A stretch of DNA of 64,000 nucleotides, taken from the NCBI RefSeq assembly GCF_016756775.1, contig NZ_JAERMU010000007.1:186001-250000 (forward strand). The letters are read 5' to 3'. The position numbers were made by a program, and so were the translations under genes. Of this stretch, positions 1-9,757 are shown piece by piece; the stretch's first letter is position 1, and each line of letters starts with the position of its first letter. The stretch comes from Dryocola clanedunensis subsp. sulfonylureivorans. GTDB taxonomy: Bacteria; Pseudomonadota; Gammaproteobacteria; Enterobacterales; Enterobacteriaceae. Under the pieces are notes generated by a model. It did no database searches and was not told where the DNA came from. It saw nothing but the letters and a program-made list of their open reading frames with translations.

Positions 1-1
1 C

Positions 2-604
2 ACCGGACATTATTCCGGTGGCCGAAATATGACGGTCGTGCGCATTGATAAAGTTTCTTACCGTACGAAGCCCATTTTTGAATCACTCTATCTCGGGATG
101 CCGTGGACGGAGATTGATTATCTGATGGGGCCGGCAACCTGCGTGCCTCTTTATCAGCAGCTAAAGGCAGAATTCCCCGAGGTGCAGGCCGTTAACGCCA
201 TGTACACCCACGGTCTGCTGGCCATCATTTCCACCAAAAAGCGTTACGGTGGTTTTGCCCGGGCGGTTGGTCTGCGGGCGATGACCACGCCCCACGGTCT
301 GGGCTACGTGAAGATGGTGATCATGGTTGATGAGGATGTGGATCCGTTTAACCTGCCGCAGGTTATGTGGGCACTGTCGTCGAAAGTCAACCCGGCAGGG
401 GATCTGGTGCAGCTACCGAATATGTCTGTGCTGGAGCTTGATCCTGGCTCCAGCCCCGCGGGGATCACGGACAAGTTGATCATTGATGCCACCACGCCGG
501 TGGCACCGGATAACCGGGGCCACTACAGCCAGCCGGTCTGTGATTTGCCTGAAACGAAAGCCTGGGTGGATAAGCTGACCGCAATGCTGGCCACTCGTCA
601 TTAA
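2..604 (+). CDS. Non-oxidative hydroxyarylic acid decarboxylase subunit C (UbiD family), 3' part
   Basis: This is the C-terminal 200 residues of a UbiD-type decarboxylase; the open frame continues through the left window edge (it opens TGHYSGG), so the gene is truncated by the window, not broken. UbiD enzymes use prenylated FMN to decarboxylate aromatic acids; this branch (KpdC/EdcC/VdcC) acts on 4-hydroxybenzoate- or vanillate-type acids. Support comes from the family match across the C-terminal domain and from the subunit D gene that follows after 10 bases, the usual B-C-D operon order. The prenyl-FMN synthase gene (UbiX-like, subunit B) would lie outside the window. The exact substrate cannot be told from this part. 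Confidence 0.85.
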   Translation, partial: TGHYSGGRNMTVVRIDKVSYRTKPIFESLYLGMPWTEIDYLMGPATCVPLYQQLKAEFPEVQAVNAMYTHGLLAIISTKKRYGGFARAVGLRAMTTPHGLGYVKMVIMVDEDVDPFNLPQVMWALSSKVNPAGDLVQLPNMSVLELDPGSSPAGITDKLIIDATTPVAPDNRGHYSQPVCDLPETKAWVDKLTAMLATRH

Positions 605-614
605 GGAGAAACAA

Positions 615-851
615 ATGATTTGTCCACGTTGTGCCGATGAAGATATTGAAGTGATGGCGACGTCACCGGTGAAAGATGTCTGGACGGTGTTTCAGTGCCA
701 GCACTGCCTGTACACCTGGCGTGATACGGAACCGCTACGCCGTACCAGCCGTGAGCACTATCCGGAAGCGTTCAGGATGACGCAGAAAGATATCGATGAC
801 GCGCCGATGGTGCCGAGCATTCCACCGTTACTGCCGGCTGACAAGCGTTAA
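615..851 (+). CDS. Non-oxidative hydroxyarylic acid decarboxylase subunit D
   Basis: A 78-residue protein of the VdcD/KpdD/EdcD family, the small third component of the hydroxybenzoate/vanillate decarboxylase system. It carries two CxxC pairs (CPRC near residue 3 and CQHC near residue 28), which suggests a small zinc ribbon; the middle WRDTEP stretch is typical of the family. A ribosome binding site AAGGAG precedes the ATG, and the gene follows subunit C by 10 bases, so the two are cotranscribed. Its biochemical role is not settled in the family. It faces mutS tail to tail. Confidence 0.88.
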   Translation: MICPRCADEDIEVMATSPVKDVWTVFQCQHCLYTWRDTEPLRRTSREHYPEAFRMTQKDIDDAPMVPSIPPLLPADKR

Positions 852-867
852 GCCAGCTGTTTTCAGT

Positions 868-893
868 GCCCGCCAGTGATGACTTTGGCGGGC
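868..893. terminator. Hairpin between the decarboxylase operon and mutS
   Basis: An 8-bp perfect stem, GCCCGCCA with TGGCGGGC, sits in the 48-base gap between two convergent genes. There is no clear run of T on either side, so it is probably a bidirectional end structure of modest strength. Confidence 0.5.
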
Positions 894-899
894 ATTGCC

Positions 900-3479
900 C
901 TACACCAGACTCTTTAGCCGATAAATCCACTCCAGCGCCTGACGCGGCGACAGAGAATCAGGATCGAGTGCTTCCAGCGCTTCTACCGCAGGCGACGTCT
1001 CCTGGGCGACTGACAGCAACGACATCTGTGTACCATCTACCTGGGTCGCCGCTGTGTTGCCGGACACCGTTTCCAGTTCGCGCAGTTTCTGACGCGCGCG
1101 TTTAATCACATCTTTCGGTACGCCCGCCAGCGCCGCCACGGCCAGGCCGTAGCTTTTACTTGCCGCGCCGTCCTGTACGCTGTGCATGAAGGCGATGGTG
1201 TCGCCGTGCTCCAGCGCATCCAGATGGACGTTGGCCACGCCCTCCATTTTTTCTGGCAGGGTGGTCAGTTCAAAATAGTGCGTTGCGAACAGCGTCAGCG
1301 CCTTGATGCGGTTTGCCAGGCTTTCGGCACACGCCCAGGCGAGCGACAGGCCGTCGTAGGTTGACGTACCGCGGCCAATTTCATCCATTAACACCAGGCT
1401 ATGCTCGGTGGCGTTATGCAGAATATTTGCCGTTTCGGTCATCTCTACCATGAAGGTGGAGCGCCCGGAAGCCAGGTCGTCCGCTGCGCCAACGCGGGTA
1501 AAGATACGGTCGATTGGGCCGATCTCCGCCTGCTGGGCCGGCACAAAGCTGCCGATATAGGCAAGCAGCACGATCAGCGCCGACTGGCGCATATAGGTAC
1601 TTTTACCGCCCATGTTCGGGCCAGTAATGATCAGCATGCGGCGGTGGGGTGAGAGGCTCAGGGGGTTCGCGATAAACGGTTCGCTCAGCACTTTCTCGAC
1701 CACCGGGTGACGACCGCCAACCACTTTGATCCCTGGCTTGTCGGTCAGCTGTGGGCAGCTGTAGTTAAGGGTGTAGGCACGTTCGGCCAGATTCGCCAGC
1801 ACATCCAGTTCCGCCAGCGCAGTCGCGCTTTGCTGCAGGGCTTCCAGATGGGGGAGCAGCATATCAAACAGCCGATCGTAGAGCTGTTTCTCAAGCGCCA
1901 GCGCCTTGCCCTTCGAGGTCAGCACCTTGTCCTCGTACTCTTTCAGCTCGGGAATGATGTAGCGTTCCGCGTTTTTCAGCGTCTGGCGGCGGACATAGTG
2001 GATCGGCGCGTGGTGGCTTTGCCCGCGGCTGATCTGGATAAAATAGCCGTGTACGGCATTATAGCCGACCTTCAGCGTGTCCAGGCCCAGCCTTTCACGC
2101 TCGCGAATTTCCAGCTTATCGAGATAATCCGTCGCGCCGTCTGCCAGCGCACGCCATTCATCCAGCTCTTCGTTATAGCCCGGCGCGATGACACCACCGT
2201 CCCGAACCAGCACTGGCGGGGATTCCACCACCGCGCGCTCCAGCAATTCGCGAAGGTCAGTAAACTCGCCCATATTTTCGCGCAAAGTCTGCACGTAATC
2301 CGTTGGCACGTCCGCCAGCATTTCACGCAGTTCCGGCAGCTGCTGGAAGGCGTAGCGCATGCGGGCCAGGTCGCGTGGACGAGCGGTGCGCAAAGCCAGA
2401 CGAGCAAGAATACGTTCCAGATCGCCAACCTGGCGCAGCACCGGTTGGATCTCCGCCGTGCGGTCTTGTAATGCGGCAATAGTACTCTGACGCTTTTTCA
2501 GCACGTCCACGTTGCGGACGGGCATATGAAGCCAGCGCTTGAGCATACGGCTGCCCATTGGCGTGACGGTACAGTCCAGCACCGAAGCCAGGGTATTTTC
2601 AAAGCCGCCGGAAAGATTCTGGGTGATCTCCAGGTTGCGGCGGGTAGCGGCATCCATAATGATGCTGTCCTGCTGCCTGTCCATGGTGACGGAGCGGATA
2701 TGCGGCAGCGAGGTGCGCTGAGTATCTTTGACATATTGCAGCAGGCAGCCCGCGGCGCACAGGGCATGTTGCGCATTTTCGACACCAAAACCGGTTAAGT
2801 CGCGCGTACCGAATTGCAGGTTAAGCTGCTGGCGGGCGGTTTCAATTTCAAACTCCCACAGCGGACGGCGGCGCAGGCCGCGGCGGCCTTCAATCAGGCG
2901 CATCTCCGCAAAATCTTCCGCATACAGCAGTTCAGCAGGATTGGTGCGCTGTAGCTCGGCGGCCATGGTTTCGGCATCTTCCGGCTGGCTCAGGCGGAAG
3001 CGGCCGGAGCTGATATCCAGTGTCGCATAGCCGAAACCTTTGCTGTCCTGCCAGATGGCGGCGAGCAGGTTATCCTGGCGCTCCTGGAGCAGCGCTTCGT
3101 CGCTGATGGTGCCGGGCGTCACAATGCGCACAACTTTGCGCTCAACCGGGCCTTTGCTGGTGGCCGGATCGCCAATTTGCTCGCAGATAGCGGCGGATTC
3201 ACCGAGGGTAACCAGCTTTGCCAGATAGTTTTCGACGGCGTGGTGCGGCACACCCGCCATTGGGATTGGCTCACCCGCCGACGCCCCGCGTTTGGTCAGC
3301 GAGATATCCAGCAGCTGAGAGGCGCGTTTTGCATCGTCATAGAAGAGCTCATAGAAGTCTCCCATGCGGTAAAAAAGGAGAATATCAGGATGCTGCGCCT
3401 TCAGACGAAGATACTGCTGCATCATTGGGGTATGGGAATCTAAATTTGTATTGTCAGCCATAGATTTAATCTTAGTCAT
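900..3479 (-). CDS. mutS: DNA mismatch repair protein MutS
   Basis: MutS binds base mismatches and small loops and, with MutL and MutH, starts methyl-directed repair. The protein follows E. coli MutS almost throughout: N-terminal mismatch domain with the FYE motif, connector and lever domains, and a C-terminal ATPase with Walker [10 protein letters not shown] and the conserved DEIGRGTS. Two starts are possible. The ATG at 3479 has a good AAGGA site and gives 859 residues. The in-frame ATG at 3461 gives 853 residues and E. coli numbering (F36-Y37-E38) but has a weak ribosome site. It is transcribed away from mltB and toward the decarboxylase genes. Confidence 0.97.
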   Translation of the reverse strand: MTKIKSMADNTNLDSHTPMMQQYLRLKAQHPDILLFYRMGDFYELFYDDAKRASQLLDISLTKRGASAGEPIPMAGVPHHAVENYLAKLVTLGESAAICEQIGDPATSKGPVERKVVRIVTPGTISDEALLQERQDNLLAAIWQDSKGFGYATLDISSGRFRLSQPEDAETMAAELQRTNPAELLYAEDFAEMRLIEGRRGLRRRPLWEFEIETARQQLNLQFGTRDLTGFGVENAQHALCAAGCLLQYVKDTQRTSLPHIRSVTMDRQQDSIIMDAATRRNLEITQNLSGGFENTLASVLDCTVTPMGSRMLKRWLHMPVRNVDVLKKRQSTIAALQDRTAEIQPVLRQVGDLERILARLALRTARPRDLARMRYAFQQLPELREMLADVPTDYVQTLRENMGEFTDLRELLERAVVESPPVLVRDGGVIAPGYNEELDEWRALADGATDYLDKLEIRERERLGLDTLKVGYNAVHGYFIQISRGQSHHAPIHYVRRQTLKNAERYIIPELKEYEDKVLTSKGKALALEKQLYDRLFDMLLPHLEALQQSATALAELDVLANLAERAYTLNYSCPQLTDKPGIKVVGGRHPVVEKVLSEPFIANPLSLSPHRRMLIITGPNMGGKSTYMRQSALIVLLAYIGSFVPAQQAEIGPIDRIFTRVGAADDLASGRSTFMVEMTETANILHNATEHSLVLMDEIGRGTSTYDGLSLAWACAESLANRIKALTLFATHYFELTTLPEKMEGVANVHLDALEHGDTIAFMHSVQDGAASKSYGLAVAALAGVPKDVIKRARQKLRELETVSGNTAATQVDGTQMSLLSVAQETSPAVEALEALDPDSLSPRQALEWIYRLKSLV

Positions 3480-3951
3480 CCATTCCTTTCTTTCCCGCTA
3501 TACTAGCCCAGCGATGGATAGGCTGTCACAGGTAAAAGTAGCGAATAATAAGTAAACTGAGGCTGTCGCAGCAGGGACAACAATGGCGTAGCTTAGTGAA
3601 AACAGTCGAATCCCCCAGAACTGATACCTCCTCCTGAAACGCTCAGCGGCTCCCTCTTTGAAGGTTTGCGATATTTATTTTCAGGCCTCATTACCGCGCC
3701 GTCTTAGAGAAGCTTTTTCAGAGCCTCATTAATGATTTCAGCGTTGCCTCATCGCTTTTACCAGCGCTGATAGCACTGTTTCACGCCCTGTGGCTTATTC
3801 ACCCGATAAGAGAAAGCCGAAGGCCCTGGCGCGAGCAATCCAGATATAAATGAAAATAGTTATTTCACAGAGTACACACTATTACCCGCGCTGCGTTTTT
3901 GCTTTACCATGAGGGGAACCATACTGGTCAGACATACGGATATCTCAGCCC
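3480..3951. other. Gene-free gap between divergent mutS and mltB
   Basis: These 472 bases must hold both divergent promoters. I find no gene, no RNA gene and no clear remnant. In E. coli the interval between mutS and mltB holds fhlA, hyp, hyc, nor and srl genes; none is present here. A 20-codon open stretch on the minus strand near 3710-3770 ends in a protein-like string but cannot be identified. Confidence 0.6.
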
Positions 3952-5028
3952 ATGCGTTATTCAGCAGCACTTCTTCCCCTACTTGTTTTACTTAGCGCCT
4001 GTAGCAGCAAACCTAAAACTGAGGCGCAGATCGAGCAGACATCCGGCGCGAAGTCCGGGGGGTTCTTGCTCCAGCCGCAGCATGATGTTTTCCTGCAAAC
4101 CGGGGATTTTGCCTACAATCCGGAAGCTGAAAAGTTTATCGACAAGATGGTGAATGAGCACGGTTTTGACCGTCAGCAGCTGCAGGAAGTGCTGTCGCAG
4201 ACCAAAAAGCTGAACTACGTGCTGCGTCTGATGGATCGACAAGCACCAACGACCGCGCCGCCTCCGGGGCCTAATGGTTCATGGTTACGCTATCGCGCTA
4301 AATTCATTACGCCGGATAACGTACAAAATGGCGTAGTGTTCTGGAACCAGTATGACGATGCGCTTAAGCGTGCTTTCCAGGTCTATGGCGTACCGCCAGA
4401 AATTATCGTTGGGATTATTGGCGTGGAAACCCGCTGGGGACGCGTGATGGGCAAGACTCGTATCATCGATGCGCTGTCGACGCTGGCGTTTGCCTACCCT
4501 CGTCGCGCGCAGTACTTTGCTGGCGAACTGGAAACATTCCTGATTATGGCGCGGAACGAAGGTGATGACCCGCTGGCGCTGAAAGGTTCCTTCGCAGGCG
4601 CCATGGGGTATGGCCAGTTTATGCCCTCCTCCTTTAAAGAGTATGCCGTTGATTTCAATGGCGATGGTCACGTCAATCTGTGGGATCCTGAAGATGCGAT
4701 TGGCAGCGTGGCAAACTACTTCAAAGGCCACGGCTGGGTGAAGGGCGATCTGGTTGCCGTGCCTGCCAACGGCCAGGTGCCTGGTCTTGCGGATGGTTTT
4801 AAAACGAAATATTCCGTTTCTGCGCTGCAGCAGTCTGGCCTGAGCCCGCAGGGCTCGCTGGGTAACCACCAGGAAGCAAGCCTGCTGCGCCTGGATATGG
4901 GAGACCGCTATCAGTACTGGTACGGTCTACCGAATTTCTACACCATTACCCGCTACAACCACAGCACGCACTATGCGATGGCTGTCTGGCAGCTTGGTCA
5001 GGCCGTAGCCCTGGCGCGCGTACAGTAA
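3952..5028 (+). CDS. mltB: Membrane-bound lytic murein transglycosylase B
   Basis: MltB cleaves the MurNAc-GlcNAc bond of peptidoglycan with formation of 1,6-anhydro ends, in the periplasm on the inner face of the outer membrane. The 358-residue protein has a lipoprotein signal with lipobox LSAC (C17), the catalytic glutamate in GIIGVETRWG (E159, equal to E162 of E. coli Slt35), the motif GAMGYGQFMPSS, and the EF-hand-like calcium loop DFNGDGHVNLWD. It matches E. coli MltB (361 residues) along its full length. The gene is monocistronic; a Zur-type box and a metal transporter operon follow it, in place of the srl-side neighbours found in E. coli. Confidence 0.96.
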   Translation: MRYSAALLPLLVLLSACSSKPKTEAQIEQTSGAKSGGFLLQPQHDVFLQTGDFAYNPEAEKFIDKMVNEHGFDRQQLQEVLSQTKKLNYVLRLMDRQAPTTAPPPGPNGSWLRYRAKFITPDNVQNGVVFWNQYDDALKRAFQVYGVPPEIIVGIIGVETRWGRVMGKTRIIDALSTLAFAYPRRAQYFAGELETFLIMARNEGDDPLALKGSFAGAMGYGQFMPSSFKEYAVDFNGDGHVNLWDPEDAIGSVANYFKGHGWVKGDLVAVPANGQVPGLADGFKTKYSVSALQQSGLSPQGSLGNHQEASLLRLDMGDRYQYWYGLPNFYTITRYNHSTHYAMAVWQLGQAVALARVQ

Positions 5029-5139
5029 TCTCTGTTGTCGCCCCTTCCCGGGGCGGCATTGCCTCCCGCGACCTCCGCTAATTTCCGTGGTTTAGCCGCA
5101 GTTTAAGTCCAAAATATACAATCGCTTTAAAATGGATTA

Positions 5140-5154
5140 TGTTATGTTATAACA
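5140..5154. promoter_or_regulatory. Probable Zur operator
   Basis: The 15-mer TGTTATGTTATAACA differs from the Zur core TGTTATANTATAACA (quoted from memory) at one position. It ends about 20 bases upstream of the first possible ATG of a zinc-type ABC transporter operon and covers a likely -10 hexamer (TATAAC), which fits repression by zinc-loaded Zur. Confidence 0.75.
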
Positions 5155-5174
5155 AATCATTTTGAGCGATGCCT

Positions 5175-5294
5175 ATGTTCCTGTCACACCCAACGACGCT
5201 TTTCTCTGCCTCCGGTCTGCTGCGCGTCAGCGCCGTTCTTCTCCTGGCTGGCTGCCTGTGGCTGGCAATTCTTTGGGCTATTGCGCTGCCATGA
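5175..5294 (+). CDS. Small hydrophobic ORF heading the metal transporter operon
   Basis: A 39-residue open frame (41 if the ATG at 5169 is used) lies between the Zur box and the ATPase gene. Its stop codon overlaps the ATPase start as ATGA, the same coupling used between the ATPase and permease genes. The C-terminal half is strongly hydrophobic, enough for one membrane span, and contains LLAGC, a possible lipobox. The ribosome site is only a weak GAG. I do not recognise a family. It may be a real small membrane protein, or a leader whose translation couples to the ATPase gene. It is too short to be certain from sequence alone. Confidence 0.4.
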   Translation: MFLSHPTTLFSASGLLRVSAVLLLAGCLWLAILWAIALP

Positions 5295-5986
5295 TCGAGC
5301 TTCAAGAGGTTGTCGCGGGCTATCAGGGCAGGGCGGTGTCCTCGCCATTAACCGGTAAATTCCGTGCGGGCAGCATGACGGCGGTGATTGGCGCTAACGG
5401 CACCGGGAAATCTACGCTATTGAAAACGCTGATCAAGCTTCAGCCTCCCGTGTCGGGAAACGTGATTTTTGCCCGAAGCATCATGCCGCGCGTTGCCTGG
5501 CTACCGCAGCTTGCGGAGATGGATCGGCAGTTCCCTGCGACGGTTTATGATGTCGTGAGCATGGGGGGCTGGCCTGCGACAGGGATATTCTCCGCGCTCG
5601 GCCGCCGGAAGAGACAACAAGTGGCTGAAGCCATTGAGCGAGTCGGACTAAGCGGCATGAGCAGACAACCGATCGTAACCCTGTCCGGCGGCCAGTTCCA
5701 GCGCATGCTTTTTGCTCGCCTGCTTATCCAGAAGGCACCGCTGGTGCTGCTCGATGAGCCTTTTACTGGCGTAGATATTCAGACCACAAACTTTCTGATG
5801 CTGCTGATCCGGCAGATGCATGAGGCAGGGCAGACGGTCATCACCGTGCTGCACGATAACGAACTCGTCGGGCGCTTCTTTCCTGAGACTCTGCTGCTTG
5901 GGCATGAGTCCGCATGCTGGGGGCGCACTGCGCAGGTGTTGCCTCATTATCAGCCTGCAGCCTTTCATGTGGCGTCATCCGCATGA
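5291..5986 (+). CDS. Zinc/metal ABC transporter ATP-binding protein
   Basis: The cytoplasmic ATPase of a ZnuABC/MntABC-type metal importer. It has Walker A GANGTGKST, a Q-loop region, the signature LSGGQFQRM, Walker B LVLLDEPF and the switch histidine in TVLHD. The frame is open upstream to 5162, but the ATG at 5291 opens on the usual MIELQEV N-terminus, gives 231 residues, and overlaps the stop of the small ORF before it; I chose that start. The 3' end overlaps the permease start as ATGA. The Zur-type box upstream makes zinc the likely substrate rather than manganese. Confidence 0.9.
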   Translation: MIELQEVVAGYQGRAVSSPLTGKFRAGSMTAVIGANGTGKSTLLKTLIKLQPPVSGNVIFARSIMPRVAWLPQLAEMDRQFPATVYDVVSMGGWPATGIFSALGRRKRQQVAEAIERVGLSGMSRQPIVTLSGGQFQRMLFARLLIQKAPLVLLDEPFTGVDIQTTNFLMLLIRQMHEAGQTVITVLHDNELVGRFFPETLLLGHESACWGRTAQVLPHYQPAAFHVASSA

Positions 5987-6864
5987 TTTATCACTTCTTA
6001 ATCGAACCGTTTGTCGACTATGGCTTTATGCGTCGTGCGCTGGTGGCCTCACTGGCGCTCTCATTAAGCACGGCCCCGCTCGGCATTTTTTTGCTGTTAC
6101 GTCGGATGAGCCTGGTGGGGGATGCTCTCTCCCACGCCATTTTGCCGGGGGTGGCCGTAGGCTATCTGCTGGCGGGGATGTCGCTGCTGGCGATGGGTAT
6201 TGGTGGCTTTGTCGCGGGCGTAGTGGTCGCGCTGATTTCGGGGCTGGTAAGTGCTCGTACCAACCTGAAAGAGGATGCCAGCTTCGCCGGTTTCTACCTC
6301 GGGTCACTGGCTTTGGGCGTCACGCTGATATCCCTGCGCGGTTCGAGCGTCGATCTCCTCCATCTGCTGTTTGGTTCTATTCTCGCGGTTGACGACCAGG
6401 CGACAGTTTTTGTCGGCATTATTGCCAGCGTCACTTTGATCCTGCTGGCGCTGCTTTATCGCGGTCTGGTCATGGAGACATTTGACCGGACGTTTCTGCG
6501 GGTTAACAGCCGGCTGGCACCTCCTTTTCTGCACGGGATTTTTCTGGCGCTGCTGGTACTGAACCTGGTGGCGGGTTTTCAAATACTCGGCACGTTGATG
6601 TCCGTCGGGCTGATGATGCTTCCTGCCGTAGCGGCCCGCTGCTGGGCGAAAACCCTGGCGGGCTCGCTGATGATCGCCGTGCTCTGTGGCCTGGGCTGTG
6701 CGTGGCTCGGTCTGGCCTGGTCCTTCAGCGCCTCACTTCCCGCGGGGCCAGCCATTGTGCTGACCGCCAGCGGTGCATTTGTTCTTTCTCTTCTTTTCGG
6801 GCCACGTAGTGGGCTAATCCGGAGCTTATACCGGGGTGGGTTAACAATCAGCAAGGGGGGGTAA
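5983..6864 (+). CDS. Zinc/metal ABC transporter permease
   Basis: A polytopic inner-membrane protein of the ZnuB/MntB (ABC-3) family, 293 residues from the ATG at 5983, with about eight hydrophobic spans. Family signs are the early LLLRRMSLVGDALSHAILPG stretch and the later QILGTLMSVGLMMLPA stretch. The frame extends upstream to 5914, but the ATGA overlap with the ATPase and the normal N-terminus (MIYHFLIEPF) favour 5983. It forms the membrane channel for the ATPase before it and the binding protein that follows directly. Confidence 0.92.
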   Translation: MIYHFLIEPFVDYGFMRRALVASLALSLSTAPLGIFLLLRRMSLVGDALSHAILPGVAVGYLLAGMSLLAMGIGGFVAGVVVALISGLVSARTNLKEDASFAGFYLGSLALGVTLISLRGSSVDLLHLLFGSILAVDDQATVFVGIIASVTLILLALLYRGLVMETFDRTFLRVNSRLAPPFLHGIFLALLVLNLVAGFQILGTLMSVGLMMLPAVAARCWAKTLAGSLMIAVLCGLGCAWLGLAWSFSASLPAGPAIVLTASGAFVLSLLFGPRSGLIRSLYRGGLTISKGG

Positions 6865-7743
6865 ATGAAAGGTTTTGGGATGGCATTAACATTAGTTGCC
6901 GCAGTTTCAAGCCAGGCCGTAATGGCGAAGGAATTAAATGTGGTAGCCAGTTTTACCGTACTGGCGGATATGGCGAAGCAGGTGGGGGGCGAGCACGTTA
7001 AAGTGACGAGTCTGGTTGGGCCAGATGGTGACCCGCACAGCTTTGAACCTTCCCCAAAAGACAGCGTAGCGCTCAGCCATGCCGATGTCGTGATCGTCAG
7101 TGGGCTGGGGATGGAAGGGTGGATGGACAGGCTGGTGAGCGCATCGGGCTATAAAGGCAAAGTGATTGTTGCCTCTCAGGGGGTGGATACGCGTAGCATG
7201 GAAGAGGACGGGAAAGCCATTACCGATCCGCACGCCTGGAACAGCGCTGAAAACGGGGCGATTTACGCCAGCAACATCATGAAAGCATTTATCGCCGCCG
7301 ATCCTCAGGATGCGCCGGAGATTCGTCAGACGGGTGAGGAGTATGTCACGCGCCTGAAGCTGCTGGATAGCTGGGCGAAAACGCGTTTCGCAGCAATACC
7401 CAAAGCACGCCGCCATGTGCTGACCAGCCATGACGCATTTGGCTACTTTGGCAAAGCGTATGGTGTGACGTTCCTTTCACCGGTCGGTTTCTCTACGGAG
7501 GCGCAGGCCAGCGCCAGCGACGTCGCGGCATTAATTAAGCAGCTTAAAGCCCTGCACATCAAAACCTATTTTATTGAGAATCAAACAGATCCGCGGTTGG
7601 TAAAGCAAATTGCCGCCGCCAGCGATGCGAAGCCCGGCGGGGAGCTTTATCCAGAAGCGCTGTCCCCGGCTGATGGCCCGGCGAGCACCTACGAGATGGC
7701 CTTTAAACACAATGTTGAAACGATTGCCGACAGCATGAAATAA
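6865..7743 (+). CDS. Periplasmic zinc/metal-binding protein of the ABC transporter
   Basis: A cluster A-I solute-binding protein (ZnuA/AztC/MntC fold) of 292 residues with a signal peptide ending near AVMA. The three expected metal-ligand histidines are visible in DPHSFEP, DPHAWNS and TSHDAFGYFG, and an acidic ligand is likely in the SPADGPAST segment. The His-rich loop of E. coli ZnuA is missing, so this is not the main ZnuA but a second system. The ATG follows the permease stop directly. A strong hairpin ends the operon 8 bases downstream. Confidence 0.92.
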   Translation: MKGFGMALTLVAAVSSQAVMAKELNVVASFTVLADMAKQVGGEHVKVTSLVGPDGDPHSFEPSPKDSVALSHADVVIVSGLGMEGWMDRLVSASGYKGKVIVASQGVDTRSMEEDGKAITDPHAWNSAENGAIYASNIMKAFIAADPQDAPEIRQTGEEYVTRLKLLDSWAKTRFAAIPKARRHVLTSHDAFGYFGKAYGVTFLSPVGFSTEAQASASDVAALIKQLKALHIKTYFIENQTDPRLVKQIAAASDAKPGGELYPEALSPADGPASTYEMAFKHNVETIADSMK

Positions 7744-7750
7744 TCCCACC

Positions 7751-7778
7751 GGCCAGCTTTTGCTGGCCATTTTCATTT
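7751..7778 (+). terminator. Terminator of the metal transporter operon
   Basis: The stem GGCCAGC / GCTGGCC has a TTTT loop and is followed by ATTTTCATTT, immediately after the binding-protein stop codon. Confidence 0.85.
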
Positions 7779-7871
7779 CTGGAATTTGCCTCGAGCTTCG
7801 AGATGTAATCCCCTGAAAACACCGTAAAGTGCTATCCTGGTAACAAGGGCATGACTACAATCGGAGCCAAC

Positions 7872-8367
7872 GTGTCAGAGAAAACATTACGTCAGTTAAG
7901 CCATCAGGTCGGTGAAGCCTTAGGCCAGTTGGGCGCTACCGTAACGACCGCAGAATCCTGCACCGGCGGGTGGATAGCCAAAGTGATTACGGATGTATCA
8001 GGCAGCTCAGCCTGGTTTGAACGCGGCTATGTTACCTACAGTAATGACGCCAAACATCAGATGATCGGCGTCGACAGCGGCACCCTCGAGACGCATGGTG
8101 CGGTTAGTGACGCCGTCGTGCGGGAAATGGCGCAGGGTGCGCTTTATGCCGCTGGCGCAGACTTTGCGATTGCCGTCAGCGGCATCGCCGGGCCGAACGG
8201 CGGTAGCGATGAAAAACCGGTGGGCACCGTGTGGTTTGGCTTCGCCTCAAAGCAGGATGGCACCGTTGCCCGTCATCAGCTTTTCGACGGCGACCGGGAT
8301 GCGGTCAGACGTCAGTCCACGGAATACGCCTTGCAAACCCTGTGGGAAGAATTTCTAAAAAATAAGC

Positions 8368-8381
<14 letters not shown>
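7872..8381 (+). CDS. pncC: Nicotinamide-nucleotide amidohydrolase PncC
   Basis: PncC (CinA C-terminal family, formerly YgaD) deamidates NMN to nicotinate mononucleotide in pyridine nucleotide recycling. The motifs TTAESCTGG, GVSDAVV-like and SGIAGPNGGS..KPVGTVW are all present. I chose the GTG at 7872 because CGGAG lies 5 bases upstream and the resulting N-terminus (SEKTLRQLS) lines up with E. coli PncC; an ATG at 7851 would add seven residues. The stop codon lies within the LexA box of recA, the same close packing as in E. coli. Confidence 0.93.
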
Positions 8382-9528
<1,147 letters not shown>

Positions 9529-9536
9529 TTTATCCA

Positions 9537-9556
9537 GGGCCGCTTAATGCGGCCCT
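9537..9556 (+). terminator. recA terminator hairpin, copy 1
   Basis: The hairpin GGGCCGC-TTAAT-GCGGCCC lies directly after recA. The same 19-base hairpin recurs at 9700. This copy lacks a good T run. Confidence 0.7.
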
Positions 9557-9613
9557 CAGACTAATTGAGAAACTTCATTCTGTCGCAAGGCGCACATGTG
9601 CCACCGGATAAGA

Positions 9614-9696
9614 AACAAGGAAAATCAATTCGTTGATTTTCGGCTGATAACCACAAAGAAGGAAAAACCACGCTTTTTCCTTCTTTGTCAGCGATC
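9614..9696. repeat. Dispersed two-hairpin element, copy A
   Basis: An intergenic element of about 83 bases built of two hairpins: GAAAATCAA / TTGATTTTC with a four-base loop, and a 15-bp perfect stem opening ACAAAGAAGG and closing CCTTCTTTGT. A second copy occurs in reverse orientation at 53233-53316, with about seven differences. Here it lies between two identical recA terminator hairpins, as if inserted into one. It codes for nothing. It resembles the small non-autonomous elements of enteric genomes but is not REP or ERIC as I know them. Confidence 0.75.
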
Positions 9697-9699
9697 TCG

Positions 9700-9721
9700 G
9701 GGCCGCTTAATGCGGCCCTTG
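9700..9721 (+). terminator. recA terminator hairpin, copy 2
   Basis: The same GGGCCGC-TTAAT-GCGGCCC hairpin as at 9537, followed by TTGTTG. Its position just before recX fits the native terminator that in E. coli lets some transcription run on into recX. Confidence 0.75.
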
Positions 9722-9757
9722 TTGCATTTGGCCCTGAATTACCGCAGTTTATAACCT

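Noticed and set aside
1707-2471. A 254-codon plus-strand frame within mutS
   Set aside because: Antisense shadow of mutS without a ribosome site or family.
9614-9696. CRISPR-like repeat
   Set aside because: The hairpin element occurs singly at two distant places, with no regular spacers and no cas genes in the window.
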